A DNA stretch of 64,000 nucleotides from assembly GCA_019187085.1 (NCBI GenBank), contig JABARS010000004.1, positions 62,001-126,000 on the forward strand. Direction: 5' to 3'. The position numbers were made by a program, and so were the translations under genes. The stretch comes from Pseudorhodoplanes sp. GTDB taxonomy: Bacteria; Pseudomonadota; Alphaproteobacteria; Rhizobiales; Xanthobacteraceae. Each line of letters starts with the position of its first letter. Positions within the stretch are counted from its first letter, which is position 1. Of this stretch, positions 19,498 to 27,768 are shown one piece after another. The notes beneath the pieces were generated by a model that was given only the letters and a program-made list of their open reading frames with translations, was not told the origin of the DNA and did no database searches.

Positions 19498-20727
19498 ATG
19501 AGCGGGGTGGAAGTCCGAAGGCGCTGCGTCTTTTTCCTCGGCGGCTATGAGCCGATCCCGGCGCCCCGCCAGCATGAGCGCTTCGTGCGGGAGTTGCGGC
19601 GCTTCAAGAAGACCTGGAATGCCGAGGCCACGGTCTCCGACCTCGCCCTGACGCGGGAGGGGGCGGTGGCCTCCTGGACGGTCGCCACGCGCGGGCCGGA
19701 CTGGGCGGTCGACACCGAATACCGCTCGCTGATCTGGGGCGACATCGTCGAATCCGATTTCAGCCGGCCGGAATGGGTGCGGGTGCCGGCCGGCATCGCC
19801 GCGTTCGCCGACTTCATCCTCAGCGGCACGGCGCTGCGCTATTTCGTCGTCAACTGGCGCTACGGCCTGTTCTTCGCCTATCCGGTCCTGATCCTGCTCT
19901 CGTTTGTCGTCTTCGCCTTCTGGGCGGCGTCGGCCGTCGCCGGCCTCGGCCTGCCGTACCCGGCCCTGCTGACGCCGCTCGTCGCCTTTGCGATCTTCTG
20001 CGGGCTGATCGTCGTGCCCGGCCGCTTCCTGATGCTGGCCTATATGCTCGACGACTGGATTTTCGCCGCCGAGCTGATCCGCCGCAGCCGCGCCGGGCTC
20101 GACGCGCGCATCGACACCTTCGCCCGCGAGGTCGCCGACCGGCTCGACGCCGGGGGCGTCGACGAGTTCGTCTTTGCCGGCCACAGCCTCGGCTGTGCGC
20201 TCAAGCTCGCGGTGGTCGACCGCGCGCTCGCCTTGCGCGAACGCGCCGGCCGCGCGCCGGTGCGGCTCAACCTCGTCTCGACCGGCTCCTCGCTGCTCAA
20301 GATCGCGCTGCATCCTAAGGGCGCCTGGCTGAAGGAGGCGGTCGACCGCGTGGTCCGGCGCAGCGACGTGTTCTGGATCGAATACCAGACGCTCGTCGAC
20401 ATCATCAGCTTCTACAAGGTCAATCCGGTCGAGGCGCTGCGCCTGCCGCCGGCCCCGATCCCGCTGATCCAGAAGGTGCGCGTGCGCCACATGCTCGACG
20501 ACGAGGTCTATAATCGTTACCGCGGCAACTTCTTTCGCCTGCACCGCCAACTGGTGATGGGGAACGACAAGCGCTACTTCTACGACTACTTCATGATCTG
20601 CTGCGGGCCGTTCCGCCTTGAGACGCGCGCGCGCGATCCGGAGCGGATGATGCGGGCCTTCCGTCCCGACGGCACGCTGGCCGATGCCGCCGCAAGCACC
20701 GCCACTGAAAAGGAAAACCGAACATGA
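19498..20727 (+). CDS. membrane-embedded alpha/beta-hydrolase-like (lipase-type) protein
   Basis: About 409 residues. The N-terminal cytosolic part opens RRRCVFFLGGYEPIPAPR. Two or three hydrophobic segments follow (GLFFAYPVLILLSFVVFAFW; LLTPLVAFAIFCGLIVV). The C-terminal half has the nucleophile elbow FAGHSLGCALKLAVVD, typical of lipases and esterases. Substrate unknown; a lipid or cell-envelope ester is a fair guess from membrane location. An ATG at 19489 is an equally possible start. The stop overlaps the next ATG as ATGA, so it is translationally coupled to an ICMT-like methyltransferase, and it is divergent from acpXL. Confidence 0.8.
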   Translation: MSGVEVRRRCVFFLGGYEPIPAPRQHERFVRELRRFKKTWNAEATVSDLALTREGAVASWTVATRGPDWAVDTEYRSLIWGDIVESDFSRPEWVRVPAGIAAFADFILSGTALRYFVVNWRYGLFFAYPVLILLSFVVFAFWAASAVAGLGLPYPALLTPLVAFAIFCGLIVVPGRFLMLAYMLDDWIFAAELIRRSRAGLDARIDTFAREVADRLDAGGVDEFVFAGHSLGCALKLAVVDRALALRERAGRAPVRLNLVSTGSSLLKIALHPKGAWLKEAVDRVVRRSDVFWIEYQTLVDIISFYKVNPVEALRLPPAPIPLIQKVRVRHMLDDEVYNRYRGNFFRLHRQLVMGNDKRYFYDYFMICCGPFRLETRARDPERMMRAFRPDGTLADAAASTATEKENRT

Positions 20728-21308
20728 CGCCGTTCGCGGCCAAGACCATCCTGATCCTGAGCGCGGTGGCCTGGTTCGTCATCCGGCTGCCGCACCAGAA
20801 GCGTTCCTGGAAGACGGCGATTGCCAAAAGCGAGCGCACCACGCGCGAAAAGCTGCTTTTGACCGGCTCCTTCGCCGGGCTCGGCATCATTCCCTTCACC
20901 TATGCCTTCACCGGCTTTCCGCGCTTTGCCGATTATCCGTTCCAGCCGGTGCTGGCCTGGCTCGGGCTTGCCGTGTTCCTCGTGTCGCTCGCACTGTTCT
21001 ACCGGGTGCATCGCGAACTCGGCCGCAACTGGTCTGATTCGCTGGAGATGCGGGAAAAGCACACGCTCGTCACGCACGGTCTCTATCGCTGGGTCCGCCA
21101 CCCGATGTATTCGGCCTTTTTCCTGTGGGCGCTGGCGCAGGCCCTGCTGCTGCCGAACTGGTTCGCTGGGCTCGCCGGGCTGGTCGGCTTCGGCAACCTG
21201 TTCTTCTGGCGGGTCGGGCGCGAGGAGGCGATGATGCTGGCGGCGTTCGGCGACGAGTACCGAGCCTATATGGACCGCACCAAGCGAATCATTCCGTGGG
21301 TCTATTAA
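20724..21308 (+). CDS. isoprenylcysteine carboxyl methyltransferase (ICMT/PEMT)-family membrane protein
   Basis: 194 residues with four to five hydrophobic helices and the ICMT/PEMT signature: LVTHGLYRWVRHPMYSAFFL near the middle, and the C-terminal REEAMMLAAFGDEYRAYMDR then IIPWVY. Bacterial members are SAM-dependent methyltransferases of unknown acceptor, often small lipophilic molecules. It starts inside the stop codon of the preceding hydrolase gene (ATGA), so the two products are probably needed together. A Rhizobiales-type repeat begins right after its stop. Confidence 0.87.
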   Translation: MTPFAAKTILILSAVAWFVIRLPHQKRSWKTAIAKSERTTREKLLLTGSFAGLGIIPFTYAFTGFPRFADYPFQPVLAWLGLAVFLVSLALFYRVHRELGRNWSDSLEMREKHTLVTHGLYRWVRHPMYSAFFLWALAQALLLPNWFAGLAGLVGFGNLFFWRVGREEAMMLAAFGDEYRAYMDRTKRIIPWVY

Positions 21309-21410
21309 TGCATGATCCCGAAAAGTGCGAAGCGGTTTTTGGAAAAGATCATGCTCAAACAAAGCGCTAAAGCGGGATGACGATTCAAGGAAAACGCATC
21401 CCGCTTTAGT
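21309..21410. repeat. ~100-bp dispersed Rhizobiales intergenic repeat ending in a 13-bp stem
   Basis: Starts GCATGATCCCGAAAAGTGCG right after the ICMT stop and ends in a perfect 13-bp inverted repeat, CTAAAGCGGGATG (21367-21379) and CATCCCGCTTTAG (21397-21409). From memory this is a very common interspersed repeat in Rhizobiales genomes; no second copy is visible in this window. The terminal hairpin could act as a terminator. The remaining bases to 21633 show no gene or other structure. Confidence 0.65.
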
Positions 21411-21633
21411 CCGCACCGCCTGACGAAATTTGCGGCGCGGTGCGGCGAGCCACCGCGCCTCGGCTTGCGTCCGGGCCCGGTCCGCCAGTGGCATACTTGC
21501 AACACCGGCGGAGAATGCCTGTTTTTATAATTCCCGATATAGCGCGGGTTATTTGACCGGCTATAAAAAGCAATGCGTCTCGGCCCGAGGGGGTGAGCGG
21601 GCGCATCGCGGACACACTGGAGCAGCGGCGGCG

Positions 21634-22476
21634 ATGATGACGTTCCTGCGTGTTTCGGCCCTGGCGGCCGTCATGACTTTTCTTCTGGCAAGCGTTGCAT
21701 CCTTCGTGGATGCGAGCGGTTCCGCGGCGGTCGCCCAGACCATCGCGGCACCTGAGCGCGCGCCAGCGCGGTCGGCAAAGCCGCGCCCCAGCAGCGGCCC
21801 GCACGTCTATCTGCTGCGCGGCCTCCTCAACGTCTTCTCGCTCGGCATGGACGACCTGGCGCAGAAGATCCAGCGCCGCGGCATCAGCGCCTCGGTGCAC
21901 AATCATGCCGAATGGGAATCGCTCGCCAACGAGATCGCCGCCAAATACAAGGCCGGCGCTCATGGCTCGATCGTACTGATCGGCCATTCGCTCGGTGCCG
22001 ACGCCGTGATGTTCATGGGTGAATATCTCGGCAAGCGCGGCGTGCCGGTCGCGCTCATCGTGCCGTTCGACGGCACCGGTTCGTTCGCCGCCACCGGCAA
22101 CGTGGCGCGGGTGATGAACCTGACGCAGCGCGACTACGCCTATATGCGCCGGGGCAGCGGCTTCCGCGGCGAATTGCAGAATATCGACGTGAGCAAGGAC
22201 TCCACGATCGACCACATCACGATCGACAAGTCGGCCCGTCTCCACAACATGGTGGTGAACAAGATCGTCGGCATCCTCGGCCGCGGCGGGTCGCCGCGTC
22301 CGGCCGCCAAGCCCAAGACGGCGCCTGCGACCGAGGCGTCCGCGGCGCCCAAGTCGACGGGCGAGACGTCCGCGCCGACACCGGCAGCCGCGCCGCCGGC
22401 GGCCAAGCCGACGGCGTCCGGTACGTCCGGCGTCGGTTCGGTCGACAAGCCGGCCGCCGCGACCCCGCGGCTCTGA
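21634..22476 (+). CDS. secreted alpha/beta-hydrolase-like protein with proline/alanine-rich tail
   Basis: About 280 residues. N-terminal signal peptide (LAAVMTFLLASVASFVDAS), then a compact domain with HVYLLRGLLNVFSLGMDDLA and the lipase-like elbow IVLIGHSLGADAVMFMGEYL. A low-complexity Ala/Pro/Thr/Ser/Lys tail of about 60 residues follows, which could span the periplasm or cell wall. Function unknown; thioesterase or lipase activity is possible. The adjacent ATG pair at 21634/21637 places the signal peptide at the N-terminus; the open frame extends upstream to 21430 without hydrophobic character. Followed by a palindromic terminator. Confidence 0.75.
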   Translation: MMTFLRVSALAAVMTFLLASVASFVDASGSAAVAQTIAAPERAPARSAKPRPSSGPHVYLLRGLLNVFSLGMDDLAQKIQRRGISASVHNHAEWESLANEIAAKYKAGAHGSIVLIGHSLGADAVMFMGEYLGKRGVPVALIVPFDGTGSFAATGNVARVMNLTQRDYAYMRRGSGFRGELQNIDVSKDSTIDHITIDKSARLHNMVVNKIVGILGRGGSPRPAAKPKTAPATEASAAPKSTGETSAPTPAAAPPAAKPTASGTSGVGSVDKPAAATPRL

Positions 22477-22509
22477 TCCGCTTAAATCCAGCTTCGCATC
22501 AAGTTCGCG

Positions 22510-22541
22510 GACCCGCAGCGAAGGCGCCTTCGCTGCGGGTC
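22510..22541 (+). terminator. 32-bp perfect palindrome, terminator-like
   Basis: GACCCGCAGCGAAGGC followed directly by its exact complement GCCTTCGCTGCGGGTC, then TTGCATTTG, 34 bp after the stop at 22476. A strong stem with a weak T-rich tail; probable terminator for the secreted hydrolase gene. Confidence 0.6.
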
Positions 22542-22715
22542 TTGCATTTGTGCTTCCGTCCGCGGGCGTCGCAGGCGCGTAGGTTGCGTGGCCCGGCGCC
22601 CCCGTCGCCTGCCGCGAAAATTCCCCGCCGCTGCCGGGAATTGGGACGAATCGGTCTGTAACCCGCGCCCGGGGCTCGAAGCCGGGGCCCCTGTCAAAAC
22701 CGAAAGGACTACGGA

Positions 22716-23207
22716 ATGATCGCTCGACCGGGCGCGGCGGGCCCTGCCGCGATTCATTCGGGGCCTCCCGCCGCATTGCTCGCCGTGTTTCTTGCCGCGT
22801 TTCTTGCCGTCCTGTGCCCGCAAGCGCTCGCCCGCGCCGACCGTCCCGTGCCGCCCGGTGCCGACGCCCATGGACTGCCCGCCGACGCCATCCGGATTTC
22901 GGGCGAGGCCGGCATGGCGTCGGTCTATGCGTTCGCGGGCGATAAGTACGCGGGTGCCGGCGGCAGGACGGCAAGCGGCGAGCAGATCGCTGCCGACGCG
23001 CTGACGGCGGCGCACCGGACGCTTCCGTTCGGGACCATGGTGCGGGTCACCCATCTGCAGAACGGGCGCTGGATTGTCGTGCGGATCAACGATCGCGGGC
23101 CGTTTGTCGAGGGCCGCATCATCGACCTGACGCCGGCGGCCGCGCAGGCGCTCGGCTTTTCGCAGACCGAGGGGCTCGTGCCGGTGACGCTGACCCTGGT
23201 CGATTGA
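22716..23207 (+). CDS. RlpA-like septal ring lytic transglycosylase family protein
   Basis: 163 residues. Signal peptide ([21 protein letters not shown]), then a double-psi beta-barrel domain: [39 protein letters not shown] and [20 protein letters not shown], which includes the conserved Asp of the DRGPF loop. RlpA proteins bind or cleave denuded peptidoglycan glycans. There is no SPOR domain, so it is a minimal member. AAAGGA precedes the ATG. Confidence 0.88.
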   Translation: MIARPGAAGPAAIHSGPPAALLAVFLAAFLAVLCPQALARADRPVPPGADAHGLPADAIRISGEAGMASVYAFAGDKYAGAGGRTASGEQIAADALTAAHRTLPFGTMVRVTHLQNGRWIVVRINDRGPFVEGRIIDLTPAAAQALGFSQTEGLVPVTLTLVD

Positions 23208-23212
23208 AGGCG

Positions 23213-23542
23213 TTACCAGCGCTGCGGCAGGGGGGCGTCGACCGGCGTGCAGCCGCGCCGGCCGGACAGGACGCAGTCCTGGTTCTTGCGCATGGACGCC
23301 ATGGTGTCGGCGATCCAGATGCCGGCCACGATCAGCAGCACGACGATGCCGAGGCCGGCCGCATTGGTCAGCATGCGCTGACGGTATTCCTCGCGCGTCT
23401 CCGGGGCTTCGAACTTGCGCAGATCGTCCACGGGCGGGCGGTCGGGGGGCGGGGCGGTACCGTTGCGGCCTCCCGAACCGGCCGCCGAGCGCCGCAGCGG
23501 CACGATGGTTTCGTCACGGTCGGAGGGAGGGGAATCGGACAT
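23213..23542 (-). CDS. small single-pass membrane protein, function unknown
   Basis: 109 residues. A charged, proline-rich cytosolic N-terminus (MSDSPPSDRDETIVPLRRS) leads to one transmembrane helix, AAGLGIVVLLIVAGIWIADT, and a short tail with two cysteines (CVLSGRRGCTP). I do not recognise the family with certainty. The ATG at 23542 is preferred; the frame continues upstream to 23677 with arginine-rich sequence lacking a ribosome site. It converges on the RlpA-like gene with only 5 bp between stops. Confidence 0.65.
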   Translation of the reverse strand: MSDSPPSDRDETIVPLRRSAAGSGGRNGTAPPPDRPPVDDLRKFEAPETREEYRQRMLTNAAGLGIVVLLIVAGIWIADTMASMRKNQDCVLSGRRGCTPVDAPLPQRW

Positions 23543-23749
23543 CGGCTTCGGTCGCTTGTGGAATCCGGGGGTGATCCGGCCGGAGCGGCATCGGTCGCGG
23601 CGCGTCGCTAACCTACAGGATAATTTTGCCCGCGACGATGCACGGGACGCTTGCACAAGGCGGCACCGTTCATTCAAAGTGCCGCTCCCGGGCGGCCTGG
23701 GCGGCCCGGCAATGCCGTAGCAAACGGCGATAATAAAAAATATCCGGCA

Positions 23750-25477
23750 ATGTCCGGAAGGATCGGAGCGGGGGCGCCAGTGGGGGCGTGGTTGACACTC
23801 AGCCTGTCAGCCGGCGGGTTCGATGTTGCGTGGCTTGCGCAGCTCGGATCGCTGGTGATCCTGCCGTTCGCCCACGAAGATCTCGCCATCATCGCCGGCG
23901 CCTATTTCATCACCCATCAGCTCATGCCCGCGAGCATGGTCGCGCTCAGCATCTATGGCGGCATCGTCGCCAGCGACTTCGCGCTCTACGGGCTCGGCGC
24001 CGGCGCGCGCCGTGTTCCTTGGCTGCGCCAGTATGTCGACACCCGCGGGCATCATTTCGGCGACAAGCTGCGCCAGAATATTTTCGGCCTCGTCGCGCTC
24101 TGCCGGTTCGTGCCCGGCATCGTGTTCGTGGCTTTCGTCGCCTGCGGCTGGACGCGCGTGCCGCTGTCGCGCTTCACGCTCGCAAGCCTCATCGTGTCGG
24201 CGATCTATCTGCCGCTGACGCTGTTCGTCGTGATCGAGTTCGGCGTCGCCCTCGACGACATGCTCGGCATCTGGGCCTGGCCGCTCTTGCTCGGTGCGCT
24301 GATGGCCTCGGGCCTGCTGCGCAAGCGCGTGTTCGCGTTCCGCGACGGCGAGGCCGCCCCGGCCGCGGACGGAACGCTCGCCGGCTTCACCGGCATGCCC
24401 GCGCTCGAGATGCGCGCGCGCGGCGTGGCGACTGCCGAGCGCATTCCGCCATCCCTGTTCTATCTGCCGCTCGTCGCCAACTGGCTGCGGCTCGCCGCCC
24501 GCCACCGCAGCCTGACGCTGCCGGCGGCCGCCAATCCGGCCATCCCGTCCGGGGGCATGTGGGGCGAATCCAAGAGCGCCTATTTCGACGATGTCGCCCC
24601 GCCATGGCGCGACGCGATCGCGCCTTATTGCGTGGTCGCCGGCGGCGCCGGCGCGCTCGCGCGTGCGCGCATGTCCATGGAAGCCGCGGCGCTGCGCTAT
24701 CCCGTCGTCGCCAAGCCGGATATCGGCTGGCACGGCTATGGCGTCCAGTGTCTGACCGACGAAGCCGGCCTTGCCGCCTATCTTGAACATTGCGCCGGCG
24801 GCGCGCGCGTCATCCTGCAGACCTATGTCGCAGACCCGGGCGAAGCCGCCGTGCTCTATGCGCGCATGCCGGGGCAGCCCGGCGCCATCCGCTCGCTCAC
24901 CTTCCGCTATTTCCCCCATGTCGTGGGCGACGGCGCCATGAGCGTGCGCGAGCTGATCGCCCGCGATCCGCGCGCGCGCTGGAAGGCGCGCCTGCATCTG
25001 GGCTGCGACGCCAGCCATCGCGGCCTGTCGCAGGCCGAGCTTGCGCGCGTGCCCGCGCGCGGGGAGGTCGTGCGCATCGCCCTGATCGGCAACCAGCGCG
25101 CCGGCAGCCTCTATCGCGACGGACGCAGCTTCGTCACCGCCGCGCTCGAACAGCGTTTCGACGGCATCGCCTGCGCGATGACGCAATTCCATTACGGCCG
25201 TTTCGACATCCGCTTTGGCAGCGTCGAGGCGCTGATGCGCGGCGAGGGCTTCCGCATCGTCGAGATCAACGGCATCGGCGGCGAGGCGATCGACGCCTGG
25301 GACCCGGCGCTGCGCTGGACGCAGACCTATCGCCGCCTCTTCGCCGAGCAGGAGGTCCTGTTCGAGATCGGCGCGCGCAACCGCGCCCGCGGCTTCCGGC
25401 CCGAGCCGGCGCGGCGTTTCCTCGGCCTGCTGGCGGCGCAGACCCGCATGATCCGCCACTATCCGCCCTCGCACTGA
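23750..25477 (+). CDS. DedA/SNARE-associated membrane domain fused to an ATP-grasp domain
   Basis: About 575 residues in two parts. Residues ~20-200 are DedA/VTT-like: FAHEDLAIIAGAYF, then the basic loop GHHFGDKLRQNIFGLVALCR with FVPGIVF, and hydrophobic helices. Residues ~290-540 look like an ATP-grasp ligase: YPVVAKPDIGWHGYGVQ, the Lys-Pro strand and Gly-rich loop; EAAVLYARMPG; and the C-terminal metal/ATP strand RIVEINGIGGEAIDAWDP. Substrate unknown; a carboxylate-amine ligation coupled to a membrane-lipid function is possible. Start uncertain: no strong ribosome site precedes 23750, and GTG at 23780 is an alternative. Confidence 0.8.
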   Translation: MSGRIGAGAPVGAWLTLSLSAGGFDVAWLAQLGSLVILPFAHEDLAIIAGAYFITHQLMPASMVALSIYGGIVASDFALYGLGAGARRVPWLRQYVDTRGHHFGDKLRQNIFGLVALCRFVPGIVFVAFVACGWTRVPLSRFTLASLIVSAIYLPLTLFVVIEFGVALDDMLGIWAWPLLLGALMASGLLRKRVFAFRDGEAAPAADGTLAGFTGMPALEMRARGVATAERIPPSLFYLPLVANWLRLAARHRSLTLPAAANPAIPSGGMWGESKSAYFDDVAPPWRDAIAPYCVVAGGAGALARARMSMEAAALRYPVVAKPDIGWHGYGVQCLTDEAGLAAYLEHCAGGARVILQTYVADPGEAAVLYARMPGQPGAIRSLTFRYFPHVVGDGAMSVRELIARDPRARWKARLHLGCDASHRGLSQAELARVPARGEVVRIALIGNQRAGSLYRDGRSFVTAALEQRFDGIACAMTQFHYGRFDIRFGSVEALMRGEGFRIVEINGIGGEAIDAWDPALRWTQTYRRLFAEQEVLFEIGARNRARGFRPEPARRFLGLLAAQTRMIRHYPPSH

Positions 25478-25662
25478 CGCGCTGCGCTGCGGACGGTAAC
25501 GGGTGGCCGGCGGCCGCCCCGTTCAGCTTTCGTTAGCGATATGGATGAGCGCAAAGCGGGCGCTGTTGCGCCGGAGCACGGGATTTGCGCGCCCGAAATC
25601 ACCAAAGTTTAAGACCTGCGCACCTAAATTCGCGCGAACGGCGACAGACATCAGGGCAAGAA

Positions 25663-26574
25663 ATGTCCGGCACCAATCACGACGATCCCAGGCACTGGTC
25701 TGGTCCTCTCGACAATATGAGCGACGACGAGCGCGGCTGGCTGGTCGATTCCATGCGGGGCGTTTCGCCCCACATCAATGTCGAGCAGGCGCTGCGCGAG
25801 CACTGGCTGGAAATCTGGTACCAGCCCAAGATCGATCTCAAGCGCCGCTGTCTGGCCGGCGCCGAGGCGCTGGCGCGCATCCATCATCCCAATCTCGGCG
25901 TGCTGCTGCCGGGGCAGTTCCTGCCCGGCGTCGACGACGACACGCTGGCCATGCTCACCGAGCATGCGCTGCTCACCACGCTCTATGACTGGAGCAGTTT
26001 CGACGCCGCCGGCTACAACCTGCATCTGGCGATCAACGTGCCGGTCTCCGCGCTGCTGCGCCTGCCGATCCCCGCGATCGTGCGCGAATGCCGGCCGCAG
26101 GCCGCGCACTGGCCCGGTCTCGTGGTCGAGGTGACGGAGGACCAGATCGTGCGCGACATCAAGCTCGCGCAGGAGATCGCCAACCAGCTCAAGGTGTCCG
26201 GCGTCTCGGTCGCGATCGACGATTTCGGCGGCGGTTATTCGTCGCTCGCCTCGCTGCGCGAGTTGCCGTTCGCGGAGCTCAAGATCGACCATACCTTCGT
26301 GAAGAATTGCGCGACCGAGGGCACCAACGGCGCCATCTGCCAGACCGCCATCGACCTGGCGCACCGTTTCGGCAGCGTGGCGGTGGCCGAAGGCATCGAG
26401 AACATGGCCGACCTGCAGGCGCTCCAGGTCATGCGCTGCGACTTCGGGCAGGGGGTGCTGCTGGCGCCGCCGATGCCCAAGGAGCGCTTCATCGAGCTTC
26501 TCAACCAGCGTAACAACCGCGCGCGGCCGCAGGCGCCCGCCGCGGGCGAGCAGCCGGCCGACCGCGTGGCCTGA
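25663..26574 (+). CDS. EAL-domain cyclic-di-GMP phosphodiesterase
   Basis: 303 residues: a short N-terminal region and one EAL domain filling residues ~42-290. Catalytic residues are present: EAL at 68-70, Asn125 in INVPVS, Glu159 in VEVTED, the Asp pair in AIDDFGGGYSS (186-187), Lys207 in LKID, then AEGIE and GQGVLL. It should hydrolyse c-di-GMP to pGpG. No sensory domain or GGDEF is attached, so regulation must come from a partner or expression. AGGGCAAGAA upstream supports the ATG at 25663 rather than 25585. Confidence 0.9.
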   Translation: MSGTNHDDPRHWSGPLDNMSDDERGWLVDSMRGVSPHINVEQALREHWLEIWYQPKIDLKRRCLAGAEALARIHHPNLGVLLPGQFLPGVDDDTLAMLTEHALLTTLYDWSSFDAAGYNLHLAINVPVSALLRLPIPAIVRECRPQAAHWPGLVVEVTEDQIVRDIKLAQEIANQLKVSGVSVAIDDFGGGYSSLASLRELPFAELKIDHTFVKNCATEGTNGAICQTAIDLAHRFGSVAVAEGIENMADLQALQVMRCDFGQGVLLAPPMPKERFIELLNQRNNRARPQAPAAGEQPADRVA

Positions 26575-26584
26575 CGCTTGGCGC

Positions 26585-26609
26585 GATGCGCGGGCCTGAC
26601 CCGCGCATC
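26585..26609. terminator. bidirectional hairpin between convergent genes
   Basis: Perfect 10-bp inverted repeat GATGCGCGGG-CCTGA-CCCGCGCATC, 11 bp after the EAL stop and 33 bp before the stop of the opposing CMD-family gene. It lacks a T-run. Confidence 0.45.
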
Positions 26610-26641
26610 CATCTCCTTCGAAAAGACGATCGATCGCCGGG

Positions 26642-27262
26642 TCAGGTTTGCGACTGCGCCGTCCGCCCGGCGCCGGGTTCCGCAAAGGCCGGCACCGCGC
26701 CTTCGGGCAGCGGCACGCGGAAGACGTTCAGCGCCATGGCCACGAGCGTGTAATAGCCGAGGATGCCGGCGAACTCGACCATGCCGGCGTCGCCGAGGAG
26801 CGCGTGCAGGCGCCCATAGGTGCGGTCGGACACCCGCCGCGTCCGGTGCAACTCGCCGATGAAGTCGAAAACCGCGCGTTCGTCCTTGCGGAGCCGCTTC
26901 GGCGTACGGCCGGCTTTCAGGTCGCGGATCGTGTCCGGCCGGATGCCCGCTTTCTCCGCGATGGCGGCGTGCGCATGCCATTCGTATTGCGCGCGCCACA
27001 GCCGCGCGATCACGAGGATGGCGAATTCCGAGAGATGCGGCGGCACCGCGGTGCGGTAGCGGCAATGGGCGCCGAGCCTCTGCGCGAGGTCGCCGAATTC
27101 GGGCGCATGCAGGAAGACCCCGAACGGGCCGCCTATCGTGCCTGCGCCGCGGGTCGCGCGGATATCGTTGAGCATCGTGCGCTGACGTTCGCTCAGCTCG
27201 CTTTCGACGAGTTCGCGCAGGCGGGGCGGGGACTTTCGGCGCGGGGACTTTCGGGGTGGCAT
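26642..27262 (-). CDS. carboxymuconolactone decarboxylase (CMD)-family protein
   Basis: 206 residues, all-helical CMD/AhpD-like fold. The core EFAILVIARLWRAQYEWHAH, then AAIAEKAGI, carries the conserved E...W..H pattern. There is no CXXC, so it is not an AhpD-type peroxidase. The N-terminus is basic (MPPRKSPRRKSPPRLRELVE). Many stand-alone CMD proteins are unassigned; it is clearly distinct from the pathway enzyme PcaC at 44669. Confidence 0.82.
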   Translation of the reverse strand: MPPRKSPRRKSPPRLRELVESELSERQRTMLNDIRATRGAGTIGGPFGVFLHAPEFGDLAQRLGAHCRYRTAVPPHLSEFAILVIARLWRAQYEWHAHAAIAEKAGIRPDTIRDLKAGRTPKRLRKDERAVFDFIGELHRTRRVSDRTYGRLHALLGDAGMVEFAGILGYYTLVAMALNVFRVPLPEGAVPAFAEPGAGRTAQSQT

Positions 27263-27384
27263 GGCGGCGGCTCCGGCTGGGCGGCCGGAGCGGCCGCTGA
27301 CCCTTAAACTTTTAGCGGACCCGCCAACCGCTTCTCAAGCGGCATCCGGTATCGCTATGCCGCTCGCCGCAGCCGGAGCCGCGC

Positions 27385-27768
27385 ATGAAGTTCTGGACCT
27401 TTCCGCTGGTCGTCGCCGGGGTCGCGCTCGCCGGCCATTCGCTTGTTCGGCCGAACGGCGTCGCCGAACCCGACGAGACGCAGATGCGCGCGGCCTTTGC
27501 CGGCGCGCTCGATCGGCGCGTGCGCAGCGTGATCGCGTTTGCGCGCGAGACCGGCGGCGAGGAGGCCGTGCAGCGCATCCGCGACGCCGGCACCGACCGC
27601 TTCGCCATCAGGCTTTTCCGCAAATTGTCGTGCGGCCGCGACGCCGACCTGAGCCATGTCTGCGCCTTCTCGGTCGATCTCGACCTCGTCGGCGGCGCGT
27701 TTCAGCGTACACTGAGCGGACGCTTCATCGATGCCGGCGGCGGCTACCGCTTCGCGGGTGAGGTCTGA
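27385..27768 (+). CDS. small exported or membrane-anchored protein, function unknown
   Basis: 127 residues with a short hydrophobic N-terminus (FWTFPLVVAGVALAGHSLV) that could be a signal peptide or anchor. A soluble domain follows with two cysteines (KLSCGRD, HVCAFSVDLD) and a closing strand-rich segment (FQRTLSGRFIDAGGGYRF). I do not recognise the family. The reading frame has the codon bias of its neighbours and ends one base before the convergent purB stop. Confidence 0.6.
   Translation: MKFWTFPLVVAGVALAGHSLVRPNGVAEPDETQMRAAFAGALDRRVRSVIAFARETGGEEAVQRIRDAGTDRFAIRLFRKLSCGRDADLSHVCAFSVDLDLVGGAFQRTLSGRFIDAGGGYRFAGEV

Noticed and set aside
26642..27262. Second pcaC
   Set aside because: Longer, with an extended basic N-terminus and different core motifs; not in a pca context, so called only a CMD-family protein.
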